46,019 nt of DNA from an uncultured Eubacteriales bacterium (GCA_958417225.1 CATZCM010000011.1:1-46019); one strand, 5' to 3'. Counted from the stretch's first letter, positions 24,944 through 33,817 are shown. Numbers and translations are program-made. The notes: generated by a model from the sequence alone, not told the origin.

Positions 24944-25767
24944 CAACAAATTCGCTACCGTTATCACTTGCGATGGATTTAAATACGGTTTCAAAGCTAT
25001 TTTCAAAGCTTTTGGCAATTCTTTCAAGCTCAATACATACGGCCTCACTGCTTCGGTGGGTGGGAATCTTTGCAAGATGATGCTTTCGTGTCAGTTTTTC
25101 GTCAAGTGTTAATAGTATGGGAGAAGACTTTTTTGCCGACTATGGTATCTATCTCTCAATACTCGAATTCGGTACGATTGTTGATTCCTTCGGGGAGTTC
25201 TTCTATGCTTGCTCCAAAGATTCTTTTGTTTTGATTTTTTCTGTTTGTTTGAATTTTTCTCTTTACTCTCAGCTGCAAATCAATGTTTCTGACCTTTATC
25301 AATCTCTTGTCGATATAGTTGTATATTGTTTTGGTGCTTACGATTCTTTCAAATCGACCGCTAAGTTTCGCTTCTCCGCAGATTGCGTCCGGTGACAATT
25401 TATTTTCAAGTATTTGCTGTTCCGCATATCGTATAAAGTCATAGGCATAGGTTAATTTCATCGGTGGGCGACTGTTACGCCTGTGTTCCTCATACACTCG
25501 CTGTCCTACATCACAAAAATATTTTTGATGCCTTTTCAAGTTTGTATCCAGCTGTTCTACTGTTCCTCGCTTCAACTCATTATACAAAGTTGAACGTGAT
25601 ATGCCTATTACTTTGGCAATTTGTGCTTTTCGATACCCCTGACGTAGCAATATTTCTATTTGGGCTCGTTTTTCTAGCGTTAGATGTTGGAATTTCTTTT
25701 CTTTTGTGGTATACTGTTCTTGTGTCATAGCAGACCTCCTTAGTTTTTTGGTTTTAGGTAATTTCAA
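24944..25767 (-). pseudogene. Broken IS30-family transposase
   Basis: The first frame (25767 to 25156) gives 203 residues. It holds the IS30 helix-turn-helix (HLTLEKRAQIEILLRQGYRK, then IGISRSTLYNELKRG) and the region up to INNRTEFEY. There the conserved Trp of the EFGHWE motif has become TGA. Reading continues after this stop (EIDTIVGKK), then a frameshift moves it to a frame coding TLDEKLTRKHHLAKIP and, further on, IASDNGSEF. The third catalytic acidic residue and about 80-100 C-terminal residues are absent. So one nonsense change, one frameshift and one truncation are seen. Confidence 0.88.
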
Positions 25768-25826
25768 TTATACCACGTCTGCTATGACTTTTTCTATGTG
25801 TCCTATTTCATTTTACAATTAACCAA
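24944..25826 (-). mobile_element. Truncated IS30-family insertion sequence
   Basis: The right end (25735-25826) is shared with bases 1-92 of the window. The left part of the element, encoding the C-terminal end of the transposase and the other inverted repeat, is missing beyond about 24944. It lies exactly between two divergently oriented Nif11-like genes, in their shared upstream region. The copy cannot move by itself. Confidence 0.8.
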
Positions 25827-25842
25827 TCAAAAAAAATATATA

Positions 25843-25871
25843 TTGACAAATAATATTGTGTAATGTATAAT
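25843..25871 (+). promoter_or_regulatory. Strong promoter for the plus-strand Nif11-like gene
   Basis: Consensus TTGACA (25843-25848), 17-base spacer, TATAAT (25866-25871), starting 17 bases beyond the IS30 end. The leader to the ATG at 26043 would be about 165 bases, AT-rich, without a clear riboswitch. Confidence 0.7.
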
Positions 25872-26042
25872 ATTATTGATTATAATTTTAAAAATGTGTT
25901 ATTAATATTAAAGAGATATTATTTAATTTGGTTTTGAATTTTCAGTAAAAGTTAAAAAAGTTAGTTTATTTAAGAATATGAGTTGTGTGTTTATTGTTTT
26001 AATATTTTAATTTAAAAATAATTGGATTTAGGATGGTTTAAT

Positions 26043-26552
26043 ATGAAAAGTAGTGTGGAAAAGTGGTTAGAGTTGATTGAGGCAGATGAAGAACTATCGA
26101 GTAAACTATTACAAGAAAAGTCTAAGTATGAAGCAACGCAAGATGGCTTGGAATGTTTTTTGAAAAAAGATTTTATCCCGTTAGCTAAAAAGTATGGTTT
26201 TGAGTTTTCAGTGGATGATGTGTTGAAGTGTTCGGATGCAAATATGCAAGAACTTAGCGACGATGTAGTAGGAGCAGTTGCGGGTGGTAAGAAAAATAGT
26301 GTACTTGGTCTGGGATTGGTTTCATTGATTCTACTTTCATCTTTGCCTGTTGGAAGTTTACTTTTAAAACAGGACGATGAAATTGCTGATTCATCTGTCA
26401 GTATGAATGTAAGTGAAAAAACTCAAAAACATGAAAAATTACGAAAAAGTACTTCAAATAAGAAATCTGATTTAGAGGACGAGACTGACGATGGATCAGT
26501 TAAATCAGAAAAAAATGAACAAAGTAAGTCTGTTGATAAATTAGAAAAGTAA
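26043..26552 (+). CDS. Nif11-like leader protein with hydrophobic segment and charged tail
   Basis: 169 residues from the ATG at 26043, preceded by AGGATGG (the frame opens at 26022). The N-terminal ~85 residues are a helical leader (SVEKWLELIEADEELSSKLL; LAKKYGFEFSVDDVL) ending in ELSDDVVGAVAGG, a double-glycine processing site. Next is a hydrophobic stretch beginning KKNSVLGLGLVSLI and ending GSLLL, long enough to span a membrane. A ~65-residue Lys/Ser/Glu/Asp-rich tail completes it. The post-GG part shares NSVL plus a hydrophobic helix with the 96-residue protein at 24371-24661, so the two are related. The role is unknown. Confidence 0.65.
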   Translation: MKSSVEKWLELIEADEELSSKLLQEKSKYEATQDGLECFLKKDFIPLAKKYGFEFSVDDVLKCSDANMQELSDDVVGAVAGGKKNSVLGLGLVSLILLSSLPVGSLLLKQDDEIADSSVSMNVSEKTQKHEKLRKSTSNKKSDLEDETDDGSVKSEKNEQSKSVDKLEK

Positions 26553-26760
26553 TAGGTTCAAGGTTAAAATGAATGCTTTATGTCAATTACAGGGTATTAA
26601 TAGAAAACTTTAGCAGTAAAGAATTATAAGTAGTAAATCATATAATTTTTAAGTAGACATCAGAATTGGTAAGGTATTTTGAATCAAATTCTGATAAACT
26701 TATTGTTTTGTAGTTTTTCTGTAGCTGTTAATATTGCCAAATTAAACGCATTAGACCTAA

Positions 26761-26797
26761 AACAAATGTTGTTGTAAATAGTATTTGTTTTTTTTTT
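26761..26797 (+). terminator. Terminator downstream of the plus-strand Nif11-like gene
   Basis: AAACAAAT (26761-26768) pairs with ATTTGTTT (26784-26791), followed by a further run of T. It is 208 bases after the stop; the stretch before it (26553-26760) shows nothing I can name. Confidence 0.55.
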
Positions 26798-26808
26798 GAG
26801 GGGCAAAA

Positions 26809-26856
26809 AAACTGATGTACAATGAATTTTATGATTTATCCATTGTACACCAGTTT
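26809..26856. repeat. 16-bp inverted repeat
   Basis: AAACTGATGTACAATG (26809-26824) and CATTGTACACCAGTTT (26841-26856) pair with one mismatch around a 16-base loop. There is no T-run behind it on the plus strand, while A-rich sequence precedes it, giving U-runs for the minus strand. It could be a terminator for glnS or a small mobile repeat. Confidence 0.45.
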
Positions 26857-26876
26857 GTGAGATCTAACTATTGAAA

Positions 26877-26922
26877 GAAGCTGTAGCAAAAAGATTTTAA
26901 AAATCTGGTTAACTATAGCTTC
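26877..26922 (-). terminator. Cruciform-like hairpin downstream of glnS
   Basis: Outer arms GAAGCTGTAG/CTATAGCTTC (one mismatch) enclose AGATTTT-A-AAAATCT. It lies 74 bases beyond the glnS stop and reads as a terminator-like structure on the minus strand (…GCTTCTTTC). Confidence 0.5.
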
Positions 26923-26995
26923 TTAACTTTTGGCATCTATTAATTTGTTAATGATTTAAGTTGTAATTTTTACTGTAGATTTATTAAATATACGA

Positions 26996-28663
26996 TTAAC
27001 TTTGTTCTGGTAACTTAAAACTATCCTTTAAAAGGACACTTCTGTTAAATATTAAATGATTCTGAGTGCTATACTTATTATCCAGGCAAAAATAACCTAT
27101 TCTCATAAATTGATATGACATACCAGGTTTTGCTGTTTCTAATGATTTTTCTACTTTGCAGTGATTTAATACTTCCAGTGATTTTTCGTTAATACAATCA
27201 ATAAAATTCTTATTTCCTGCGTTAGGATCCGAATCAGTGAATAAGTTACTATACAAACGAATTTCTGCATCAACGCAGGTTTTGGCATCAACCCAATGAA
27301 TTGTACTTTTAATTTTTCGGCCATCGGGGGTCATTCCTCCACGGGTTTGAGGATCGTATGTTGCATAAACTTCCTCTACATTTCCATCGGAATCTGTTTT
27401 ACAACCAGTACACTTTACAACGTAAGCTGTTTTCAGTCTTACTTCATTTCCTGGAAATAATCTAAAATATTTTTTTACAGGTTCTTGCATAAAATCGTCT
27501 GATTCAATGAAAAGTTCGCGTGAAAAAGTTATTTTTCTGGTACCAGCTTGTGGGTCGTTCGGGTTGTTTTCAATTTCAAATTCTTCCCTTTTATCTTCTG
27601 GATAATTTGTAATCACGAGTTTTATTGGGTGTAAAACTGCCATAACTCTATTAGCAGTTTGGTTCAGATCTTCTCTTAAACAATGTTCTAAAAATGAATA
27701 CTCGACGGTACTATTTACTTTTGCGACTCCAATCCTCTCACAAAATGAACGTATTGCATTTTGTGTATACCCGCGCCTTCTAAGTCCGCACAAGGTTGGC
27801 ATTCTCGGGTCATCCCAACCGTCTACAAATCCCTTTTCAACAAGCTCACGTAATTTTCTCTTACTCATAACAGTATGATTTATCCCAAGACGAGCAAATT
27901 CAATTTGTCTTGGTTTACACGGAACGTTTGTATTTTCAAGAACCCAATCGTAAAGAGGCCTATGATCTTCAAATTCGAGCGAACATAATGAATGAGTGAT
28001 GTGTTCCATAGCATCCTCAATCGGATGTGCAAAATCGTACATAGGATATATACACCACTTGTCTCCTGTTCTGTGATGAATTTGCTTATTTATTCTGTAA
28101 ATTACAGGATCACGCATATTGAAGTTGCCTGATGTAAGGTCTATTTTTGCACGCAATGTCATAGTTCCATCTTCAAACTCACCTTTTCGCATTCTCTCAA
28201 AAAGATCTAAGCTTTCTTCTATTGGTCGATTGCGATATGGGCTTACAGCAGGATGTGTAGTATCTCCGCGATTTTCTCTCATCTGATCAGCTGTCAGTTC
28301 ACACACATATGCTTTTCCGTCTTTTATAAGGTCACATGCTAATTGATACATCGTATCAAAATAGTCTGATGCATAATAAAACCTATCTTCCCAATCAAAA
28401 CCTAGCCATTTTATATCTTCTTTAATTGCGTCAACGTATGATACATCTTCCTTGGTAGGGTTAGTGTCGTCCATTCTAAGATTACATTTACCGTTAAACT
28501 TTTCAGCGGCCCCAAAGTCAATGCAAATCGCTTTAGCGTGACCTATGTGTAAGTAACCGTTAGGTTCAGGAGGAAATCTTGTGTGGACTTTTTTCCCCTC
28601 AAAGCGTCCTCCTGCATTAATATCTTCTTTAATAAAATCATAAATAAAATTCGTATCTGACAT
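26996..28663 (-). CDS. glnS: Glutamine--tRNA ligase
   Basis: 555 residues, class I synthetase. N-terminal HIGH-type motif in PPEPNGYLHIGHAKAI; KFNGKCNLRMDDTNP; KMSKS-type motif in NHTVMSKRKL; C-terminal beta-barrel anticodon domain. Asp-Thr-Asn and the Pro-Glu-Pro motif distinguish GlnRS from GluRS. It charges tRNA-Gln directly. The GTG at 28672 is possible, but the ATG at 28663 is preferred. It is the second gene of gltX-glnS (16 to 25 bases apart). Direct glutaminylation is not the rule in Firmicutes, most of which use the amidotransferase route. Confidence 0.95.
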   Translation of the reverse strand: MSDTNFIYDFIKEDINAGGRFEGKKVHTRFPPEPNGYLHIGHAKAICIDFGAAEKFNGKCNLRMDDTNPTKEDVSYVDAIKEDIKWLGFDWEDRFYYASDYFDTMYQLACDLIKDGKAYVCELTADQMRENRGDTTHPAVSPYRNRPIEESLDLFERMRKGEFEDGTMTLRAKIDLTSGNFNMRDPVIYRINKQIHHRTGDKWCIYPMYDFAHPIEDAMEHITHSLCSLEFEDHRPLYDWVLENTNVPCKPRQIEFARLGINHTVMSKRKLRELVEKGFVDGWDDPRMPTLCGLRRRGYTQNAIRSFCERIGVAKVNSTVEYSFLEHCLREDLNQTANRVMAVLHPIKLVITNYPEDKREEFEIENNPNDPQAGTRKITFSRELFIESDDFMQEPVKKYFRLFPGNEVRLKTAYVVKCTGCKTDSDGNVEEVYATYDPQTRGGMTPDGRKIKSTIHWVDAKTCVDAEIRLYSNLFTDSDPNAGNKNFIDCINEKSLEVLNHCKVEKSLETAKPGMSYQFMRIGYFCLDNKYSTQNHLIFNRSVLLKDSFKLPEQS

Positions 28664-28687
28664 TTTCAGCACTCACTTTCCATTTTA

Positions 28688-30142
28688 TTATAAGCTGTGT
28701 TCGAGTTTCTCTATACCAAGCTCAATACGTGAAATTGATTCTTCTTTACCCAATATCTCTAAAATTTCTATTGCACCACCTGGTGTAACTTGCAATCCTG
28801 ATACTGCAATTCGAGTTGGCCACATAACAGTACCATTTTTCAGTTGCATGTGTTCAGCTAATGATATTAGAGTATCGTGGATCATATCATGGTCCCAGTT
28901 ATCAATTTTTTCAAATTCTGATTTTACGTGCTTTAGCACCTCAAGTGAGTTTTCTAATGTAGTTTTACTTTTTTTATGAACGAATATTTTGACATCATAT
29001 TTTGGGAGTTTTTTCAGAAAACTTACTTTTTCTGGAACTTGTGTTAATTTTTCAAGTCGTTGTTGTAATATAGCACTTATTTTCTTTGTATTCATTGAAT
29101 CTACTTTAGATTCTTCGAAATATGGTTGTAACATTTTATCAAGTTCATCAATTGACATTGATTTTATATATTCTGAATTAAACCAATCAAGTTTTGCATA
29201 ATCAAATATTGCAGGAGATTTGCTTATACCTTTTACAGAAAAAGCTTTTGTAAGCTCGTCCAATGAAAAAATTTCCTGATTATCCTTAGGACACCATCCG
29301 AGTAATGCTATATAATTTATAATAGCTTTTGGTAAATATCCTTCGTTTATCAAATCTTTAAAACTTACTGACCCGTGTCTTTTAGACAATTTCGATATAT
29401 TTCCATCAGCGTCTTTGCCCATTATAAGTGGTAAGTGAATGTATTTTGGAATTTCCCATCCAAATGCTTCATACAGTAGATTGTATTTTGGTGTAGACGA
29501 GAGGTATTCACTTCCTCTTACTACGTGCGTAATATGCATAAGATGATCATCTATAACATTTGCGAAGTTGTATGTAGGATACCCGTCTGCTTTAATTAGT
29601 ATTTGATCATCTAATTCTGCATTACTTGTCGTAATGGTACCATATACACAATCACAAAACGTTGTTGAGCCTTCAAGTGGCATTTTTTGACGTATTACGT
29701 AAGGAGTTCCATTTTTAAGAAGTCTTTGAACTTCTTTTTCTGGTAGGTTTCTACAATGTCGGTCATATCCAGAAAAATCTGTATCCTTAATTGATTCTAA
29801 TCTTTCCTTTGAACAAAAGCAGTAATAGGCCTTTCCTTCTTCTACAAGTTTTTTTGCAAATGGCGTATATAAATTCATTCTTTCGCTTTGAACGTACGGT
29901 GCATATTCACCGCCTATATCTGGCCCTTCGTCGTGTTGAATACCTACGCTTTTTAGTGTATCGTAAATAAGTTCAACTGCTTTACGCACGTATCTTTCTC
30001 GGTCAGTATCTTCTATGCGAAGTACAAATTTTCCATTTTGGGATTTGGCTATCAGATATTCGTAAAGTGCTGTTCTGAGATTTCCAACATGCATTGATCC
30101 TGTGGGACTAGGAGCATATCGTGTTCTAACTATTTGGTTCAT
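28688..30142 (-). CDS. gltX: Glutamate--tRNA ligase
   Basis: 484 residues. Class I motifs: RYAPSPTGSMHVGNLRTAL (HIGH-type) with LRIEDTDRERYV, and KLSKRHGS (KMSKS-type). C-terminal helical anticodon-binding domain as in bacterial GluRS. It charges tRNA-Glu. The four-cysteine zinc motif seen in some GluRS is reduced here to a few Cys (CFC, DCVYG). Start ATG after an AAGGAT ribosome binding site. An extended -10 (TGGTATAAT on the minus strand, 30180-30188) lies upstream and probably drives both synthetases. Confidence 0.95.
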   Translation of the reverse strand: MNQIVRTRYAPSPTGSMHVGNLRTALYEYLIAKSQNGKFVLRIEDTDRERYVRKAVELIYDTLKSVGIQHDEGPDIGGEYAPYVQSERMNLYTPFAKKLVEEGKAYYCFCSKERLESIKDTDFSGYDRHCRNLPEKEVQRLLKNGTPYVIRQKMPLEGSTTFCDCVYGTITTSNAELDDQILIKADGYPTYNFANVIDDHLMHITHVVRGSEYLSSTPKYNLLYEAFGWEIPKYIHLPLIMGKDADGNISKLSKRHGSVSFKDLINEGYLPKAIINYIALLGWCPKDNQEIFSLDELTKAFSVKGISKSPAIFDYAKLDWFNSEYIKSMSIDELDKMLQPYFEESKVDSMNTKKISAILQQRLEKLTQVPEKVSFLKKLPKYDVKIFVHKKSKTTLENSLEVLKHVKSEFEKIDNWDHDMIHDTLISLAEHMQLKNGTVMWPTRIAVSGLQVTPGGAIEILEILGKEESISRIELGIEKLEHSL

Positions 30143-30324
30143 TTTTATCGGATCCTTTCATCATTACATTACTTAAGTTATTATACCAAAAATTAACCCA
30201 AAAGAAAATACCAAAATAAAAAATATTTTATTTCAATCACACCAATATGTCTTGCAATTTAATTAGATTATCGGTAATTAAATTGTTTCAAATAAGTTTA
30301 GTTTTTTTATTTAATATAAATTTA

Positions 30325-31104
30325 CTACTTATTCCAATAAAAAGCCAGGTACGAATCTTGTGTATCAGGCATTGTATAGCCAATGTCCTTAACTGTTTGT
30401 CCATCAGTTAGAAACCAGTAACTTTTAGAATCATCATCCATTATGTTTATGTAAGAATACATATGATGAGGCAACACTTTATATTTTGGCTCAGTTAAAA
30501 TAAGGCCTTTTAAATATTTAACTTTCCCATTTTTTAAAACAATTTCTTTTTTTATTTCACCGTGCTTTTCAGGAATCACTACTATAATCATTCCGTCGCT
30601 ATCCAAAGCCCCAATACTTTCGATGTCACTTACCATAATTTCTGGAAACTTTAATTTTACAAAAATTTTTGATATGTGCCTTAACAAGATTTCAAGTGGG
30701 TCACTTTCACATTTGTTGTAAAATGAAAAACTTTCATAGATTTTCTTTGTTTCCACAGGAGCAACACTTACACAATACGCTGAAAACATATAAAAAAGAA
30801 GTTTCATTGCAGTAATATCATGTGTTTCGGAATCATCATAGTCAGAATGAAATGCTAGGATAGCTTTTCTGAAATCGTCAATATTATATAATTGTTGCAT
30901 TAAAGCATTCATATAACAAGTTCGACCATACTCGGATATAATGGGAGGTTCTAAATAGAGCTTAGAATGAATAGTTGTTTGGTAAGTATTCACAGGATTC
31001 CAGGTGGAAGTTGGGGGTGGTGTAGCACTGCACGGTTGAATTTTTCCGATAATCGAAACACAACATAACATTATACTTAATATTTTGTACATAATTTTTT
31101 TCAA
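30325..31104 (-). CDS. Secreted ubiquitin-specific protease-like (peptidase C19) protein
   Basis: 259 residues from a TTG after AAGGAGGAAAC. A signal peptide (about 1-26, no lipobox) precedes the mature protein. Three USP boxes are visible. The Cys box is SEYGRTCYMNALMQQLYNI (Cys63; compare GNTCYMNSxLQ). A QDAxEFL-like box is SDPLEILLRHI (135-145). The His box is HHMYSYINI, followed by SYWFLTDGQTV and a final SYLAFYWNK (compare GHYxxY, WxxFDD, AYxLFY). The catalytic His is 213 or 214 and the third residue may be Asp234. USPs remove ubiquitin in eukaryotes; bacteria lack ubiquitin, so an exported effector on a eukaryotic host is the simplest role. The function is inferred from motifs. Confidence 0.7.
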   Translation of the reverse strand: MKKIMYKILSIMLCCVSIIGKIQPCSATPPPTSTWNPVNTYQTTIHSKLYLEPPIISEYGRTCYMNALMQQLYNIDDFRKAILAFHSDYDDSETHDITAMKLLFYMFSAYCVSVAPVETKKIYESFSFYNKCESDPLEILLRHISKIFVKLKFPEIMVSDIESIGALDSDGMIIVVIPEKHGEIKKEIVLKNGKVKYLKGLILTEPKYKVLPHHMYSYINIMDDDSKSYWFLTDGQTVKDIGYTMPDTQDSYLAFYWNK

Positions 31105-31224
31105 AACTGTTTCCTCCTTAAAGTTTATTTTTTATTGTACACTAATTAAACTTATTAGTTAGCGATGACTTGAAATAAGTTGAATTTCGAATGGTAGTCC
31201 ATGTCAGACATAACGTATATACAT

Positions 31225-31253
31225 ATTATATCATAGCACAATTTGAAATGTAA
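31225..31253 (-). promoter_or_regulatory. Promoter for the USP-like gene
   Basis: On the minus strand TTACAT (31248-31253), 17-base spacer, extended -10 TGATATAAT (31225-31233). Leader about 115 bases to the TTG start. Confidence 0.55.
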
Positions 31254-31293
31254 AGTCTAAAATGAGTTTTTTAACCATTTGTAAAGAATCTAT

Positions 31294-31322
31294 TTGATGT
31301 TTATAAATAATTCTGGTATAAT
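31294..31322 (+). promoter_or_regulatory. Promoter for the MORN/metallo-beta-lactamase pair
   Basis: TTGATG (31294-31299), 17-base spacer, extended -10 TGGTATAAT (31314-31322), about 35 bases before the ATG at 31363. It is divergent from the USP-like promoter, with about 40 bases between the two -35 boxes. Confidence 0.6.
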
Positions 31323-31362
31323 AAAAATATATGGATTTTAAAATAAAGTGAGGAATATTAAA

Positions 31363-32571
31363 ATGTGTACTACTAAAACTGTGTATTATTCAACATGCTG
31401 TCCTTTATATGAACAAGAAAATTATATTGGTTCAGATGTTTTGGTTGAAGTGCGCCGCAATTTTTTTAAAACAGGTGCAAAGCAAAAAAATAAGATTTCA
31501 CAAAAGTGTTACGAAAAAGTTTTCAATTATTCTTATCTGTTAGAAAAAAACAGACCAATGCAATGGAAGAAAATGTGCGATGGCAAAATTTTAGAAAAAA
31601 GTATCCCGTCCAAAGATGGATATGCGATTACTTCGCAAAATGAAACAAACATAAAAATAATTTATTTTAATCCCGAACATCAATGGATTCGAACTCAATA
31701 TTTTTCAAAATCTGGTCCAAAAAAGGTGTTACTGGGAATGGAAGCCGTTGATGAGAAAAACGTACTTTTTAAAGAATGGGATAACAAAACAAATTCGTAT
31801 AATACGTCGATATTATCTGCAATAACGCTGCATGAGACAAAGGGGTTTCTTCCTATTGCGCCAAAGGCTATTTGTTATACGGACCATGGTGAACTTTTAT
31901 TTTATAGTGATGAACAGATTGCATATTACCATAAATTTATGGATAAGGCAAAATCACAAGATAAAAGTTTGCCACCTAAATCAAAAAGTGGTTTAGATAA
32001 GAATAATGAATCTATTACCCAAATTAATGAAAATTTCTCAAAAGAAAAAAAATTACCCAACTCTAATCACTTCTACTCTGGACAAGTATCAAAGGAAAAT
32101 CTTCGCCAAGGATATGGACGTACATATACAGATTCCGGGTGTACAATATACGAGGGAACATATAAAAATGATCAAAAGGATGGATTTGGAGTATCATACT
32201 ACGACAATGGTAATGTGTCCTATGTAGGTAATTTTTCTCAAAATCAACGAAATGGTATGGGGATCAACTTCAGTTACGATAAATCATTAGTACGAATTGG
32301 GACATGGGAAAATGGCAGCCCTAGTGATATGACGTCAATCTTTGATAAAACTGGGACTTTAATCTTTGCTGGGAAAACATTAAACAATAAACGAAATGGT
32401 ATTGGAATAAGTTATAATTCTAAAAAAGATAAGGTTCTAGTTGGTAAATGGAAAAACGGGCTTTTTACTGGAAATGGTACAATATTTGATTTCGATGGAA
32501 ATGTCTTATTAGCTGGACAGATTTCTTCGGAAATGTTGTTAGAGTTCAATATACACGAAAAAAATGTCTGA
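31363..32571 (+). CDS. MORN-repeat protein with an unknown N-terminal domain
   Basis: 402 residues from the ATG at 31363, behind AGTGAGGA. No signal peptide is seen. Residues ~1-200 are an unrecognised mixed domain with several Cys near the start (MCTTK, STCCPLY). A Lys/Ser/Asn-rich linker follows (~205-240). About five MORN-type repeats come last (~240-390): GYGRTYTDSG, YEGTYKNDQKDGFGVSYYDN, YVGNFSQNQRNGMGINF, a GKTLNNKRNGIGISYN unit and VGKWKNGLFTGNGTIFD. MORN repeats bind lipids or act as scaffolds and are common in eukaryotes. The stop overlaps the next gene by 8 bases, so the two products probably work together. Confidence 0.65.
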   Translation: MCTTKTVYYSTCCPLYEQENYIGSDVLVEVRRNFFKTGAKQKNKISQKCYEKVFNYSYLLEKNRPMQWKKMCDGKILEKSIPSKDGYAITSQNETNIKIIYFNPEHQWIRTQYFSKSGPKKVLLGMEAVDEKNVLFKEWDNKTNSYNTSILSAITLHETKGFLPIAPKAICYTDHGELLFYSDEQIAYYHKFMDKAKSQDKSLPPKSKSGLDKNNESITQINENFSKEKKLPNSNHFYSGQVSKENLRQGYGRTYTDSGCTIYEGTYKNDQKDGFGVSYYDNGNVSYVGNFSQNQRNGMGINFSYDKSLVRIGTWENGSPSDMTSIFDKTGTLIFAGKTLNNKRNGIGISYNSKKDKVLVGKWKNGLFTGNGTIFDFDGNVLLAGQISSEMLLEFNIHEKNV

Positions 32572-33817
32572 AATAGAATACATTGAACAACATAATGTTG
32601 GATTTGGATCCTGTTTAGTAATCGGCCATTATAGCAATAGCATGTTAATGGTCGATTGTGGTTCGATGAACAATAAAGTAAACAATACTCCATTTAAGTC
32701 AATCGTAGATAATATATCAGAGAGATATCAGGATGTATCACAAAGGGATTTTTTGCTTACACACTACCATCGTGATCATATATGCGGTTTCTTTCATATA
32801 ATCAGTCAAAATCCACATTACTTTAATAATATATTTTTACCAGACGTTATTCCTTATAGAAATAAATTGGCTCCACTACAAGAATTAGCCTTATACGCAA
32901 AACTTTTTTTACCTAGCCAATGTGGGCAGTCAGTCGTTAGCACAAGTGCTCTTAAAATTATAAATGTACTAGCATCTACAGTTGGGCTTGAAAATGTATT
33001 CACGTTAAGGGCTGGCAATGTTTTTGCTTGTGGACAGTGTCGTTATGAAGTTCTTGCACCATATGAAAACCACTTTCAGGCATATGATGAAATAAGTAAA
33101 GTTATTTATCAACTTAGTTCGGAATTTTCTAGTAATTATATCAGCTGGCGATTTCAACATTTAAAAAACCTATTTTGTAAACTGTACTTACTATGCTCTA
33201 ACAATTTAAACATACAGTATAAAAATATAAACTTATCTCAAATACAGGATTTAGCCGATTGTCTTAACGAGATGGAAAAATTAAAAATTAACTTCTCAAC
33301 AGCACAAAAACAAAGAGTAACGGAAATTCTTACATCAAATAACTTTTCAAGAGAATATAGCTTTGCACTTAATTCTACTGGAATTGTGTTTCATAAAACA
33401 TCATATCCTACTTTGCTCATAACGGGTGATGCAATGCCACATATGTTCGAAACTTTCAATACCCTTTGTGAAAAATACTATATGGTTCAAGCGCCTCATC
33501 ATGGAACTTGTTCTGGGTTTTCGGATATTTTATACAATATACCTAAATCACACATTTTAATATCAAATGGGCAATATCATGCAGGGGGAGCTATATGTGA
33601 AAAATATTCTTTAGACAACGCAATATGCCACTGTACAAACAATTTAGTTTGTCCGTATTTTAAGAAACATAAAAGTTGCTGTAATCAGCTCTGTATATGT
33701 GATGATAAAAGTACATTTACATTCAAGTGTAGCGCTGCGGCTAAAAATGACACAATTTCACTATGCAACATATATTCTTTGTTTAGTGATATAAGCTATG
33801 GCTGTTCTTGTTCCTGA
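32564..33817 (+). CDS. Metallo-beta-lactamase-fold hydrolase (ComEC/Rec2-like)
   Basis: 417 residues. The MBL core is recognisable: VDCGS strand, HxHxDH motif THYHRDH (67-72), then TGDAMPHMF and APHHGTCSGF with a further metal ligand, and ISNGQYHAGG. This arrangement resembles the ComEC-C/Rec2-type MBL group rather than beta-lactamases. About 150 residues are inserted between the HxHxDH motif and the GDA motif. A Cys-rich tail follows (CHCTNNLVCPYF, CCNQLCIC). The substrate is unknown. It starts within the MORN gene. A hairpin with a T-run (33834-33882) follows and doubles as the cwlD leader. Confidence 0.75.
   Translation: MSEIEYIEQHNVGFGSCLVIGHYSNSMLMVDCGSMNNKVNNTPFKSIVDNISERYQDVSQRDFLLTHYHRDHICGFFHIISQNPHYFNNIFLPDVIPYRNKLAPLQELALYAKLFLPSQCGQSVVSTSALKIINVLASTVGLENVFTLRAGNVFACGQCRYEVLAPYENHFQAYDEISKVIYQLSSEFSSNYISWRFQHLKNLFCKLYLLCSNNLNIQYKNINLSQIQDLADCLNEMEKLKINFSTAQKQRVTEILTSNNFSREYSFALNSTGIVFHKTSYPTLLITGDAMPHMFETFNTLCEKYYMVQAPHHGTCSGFSDILYNIPKSHILISNGQYHAGGAICEKYSLDNAICHCTNNLVCPYFKKHKSCCNQLCICDDKSTFTFKCSAAAKNDTISLCNIYSLFSDISYGCSCS

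Noticed and set aside
25156..25200. In-frame TGA in the IS30 transposase as a sign of TGA=Trp recoding
   Set aside because: Several intact genes in the window (deoC, cdd) end in TGA, and the transposase also has a frameshift and a truncation, so this is ordinary decay.
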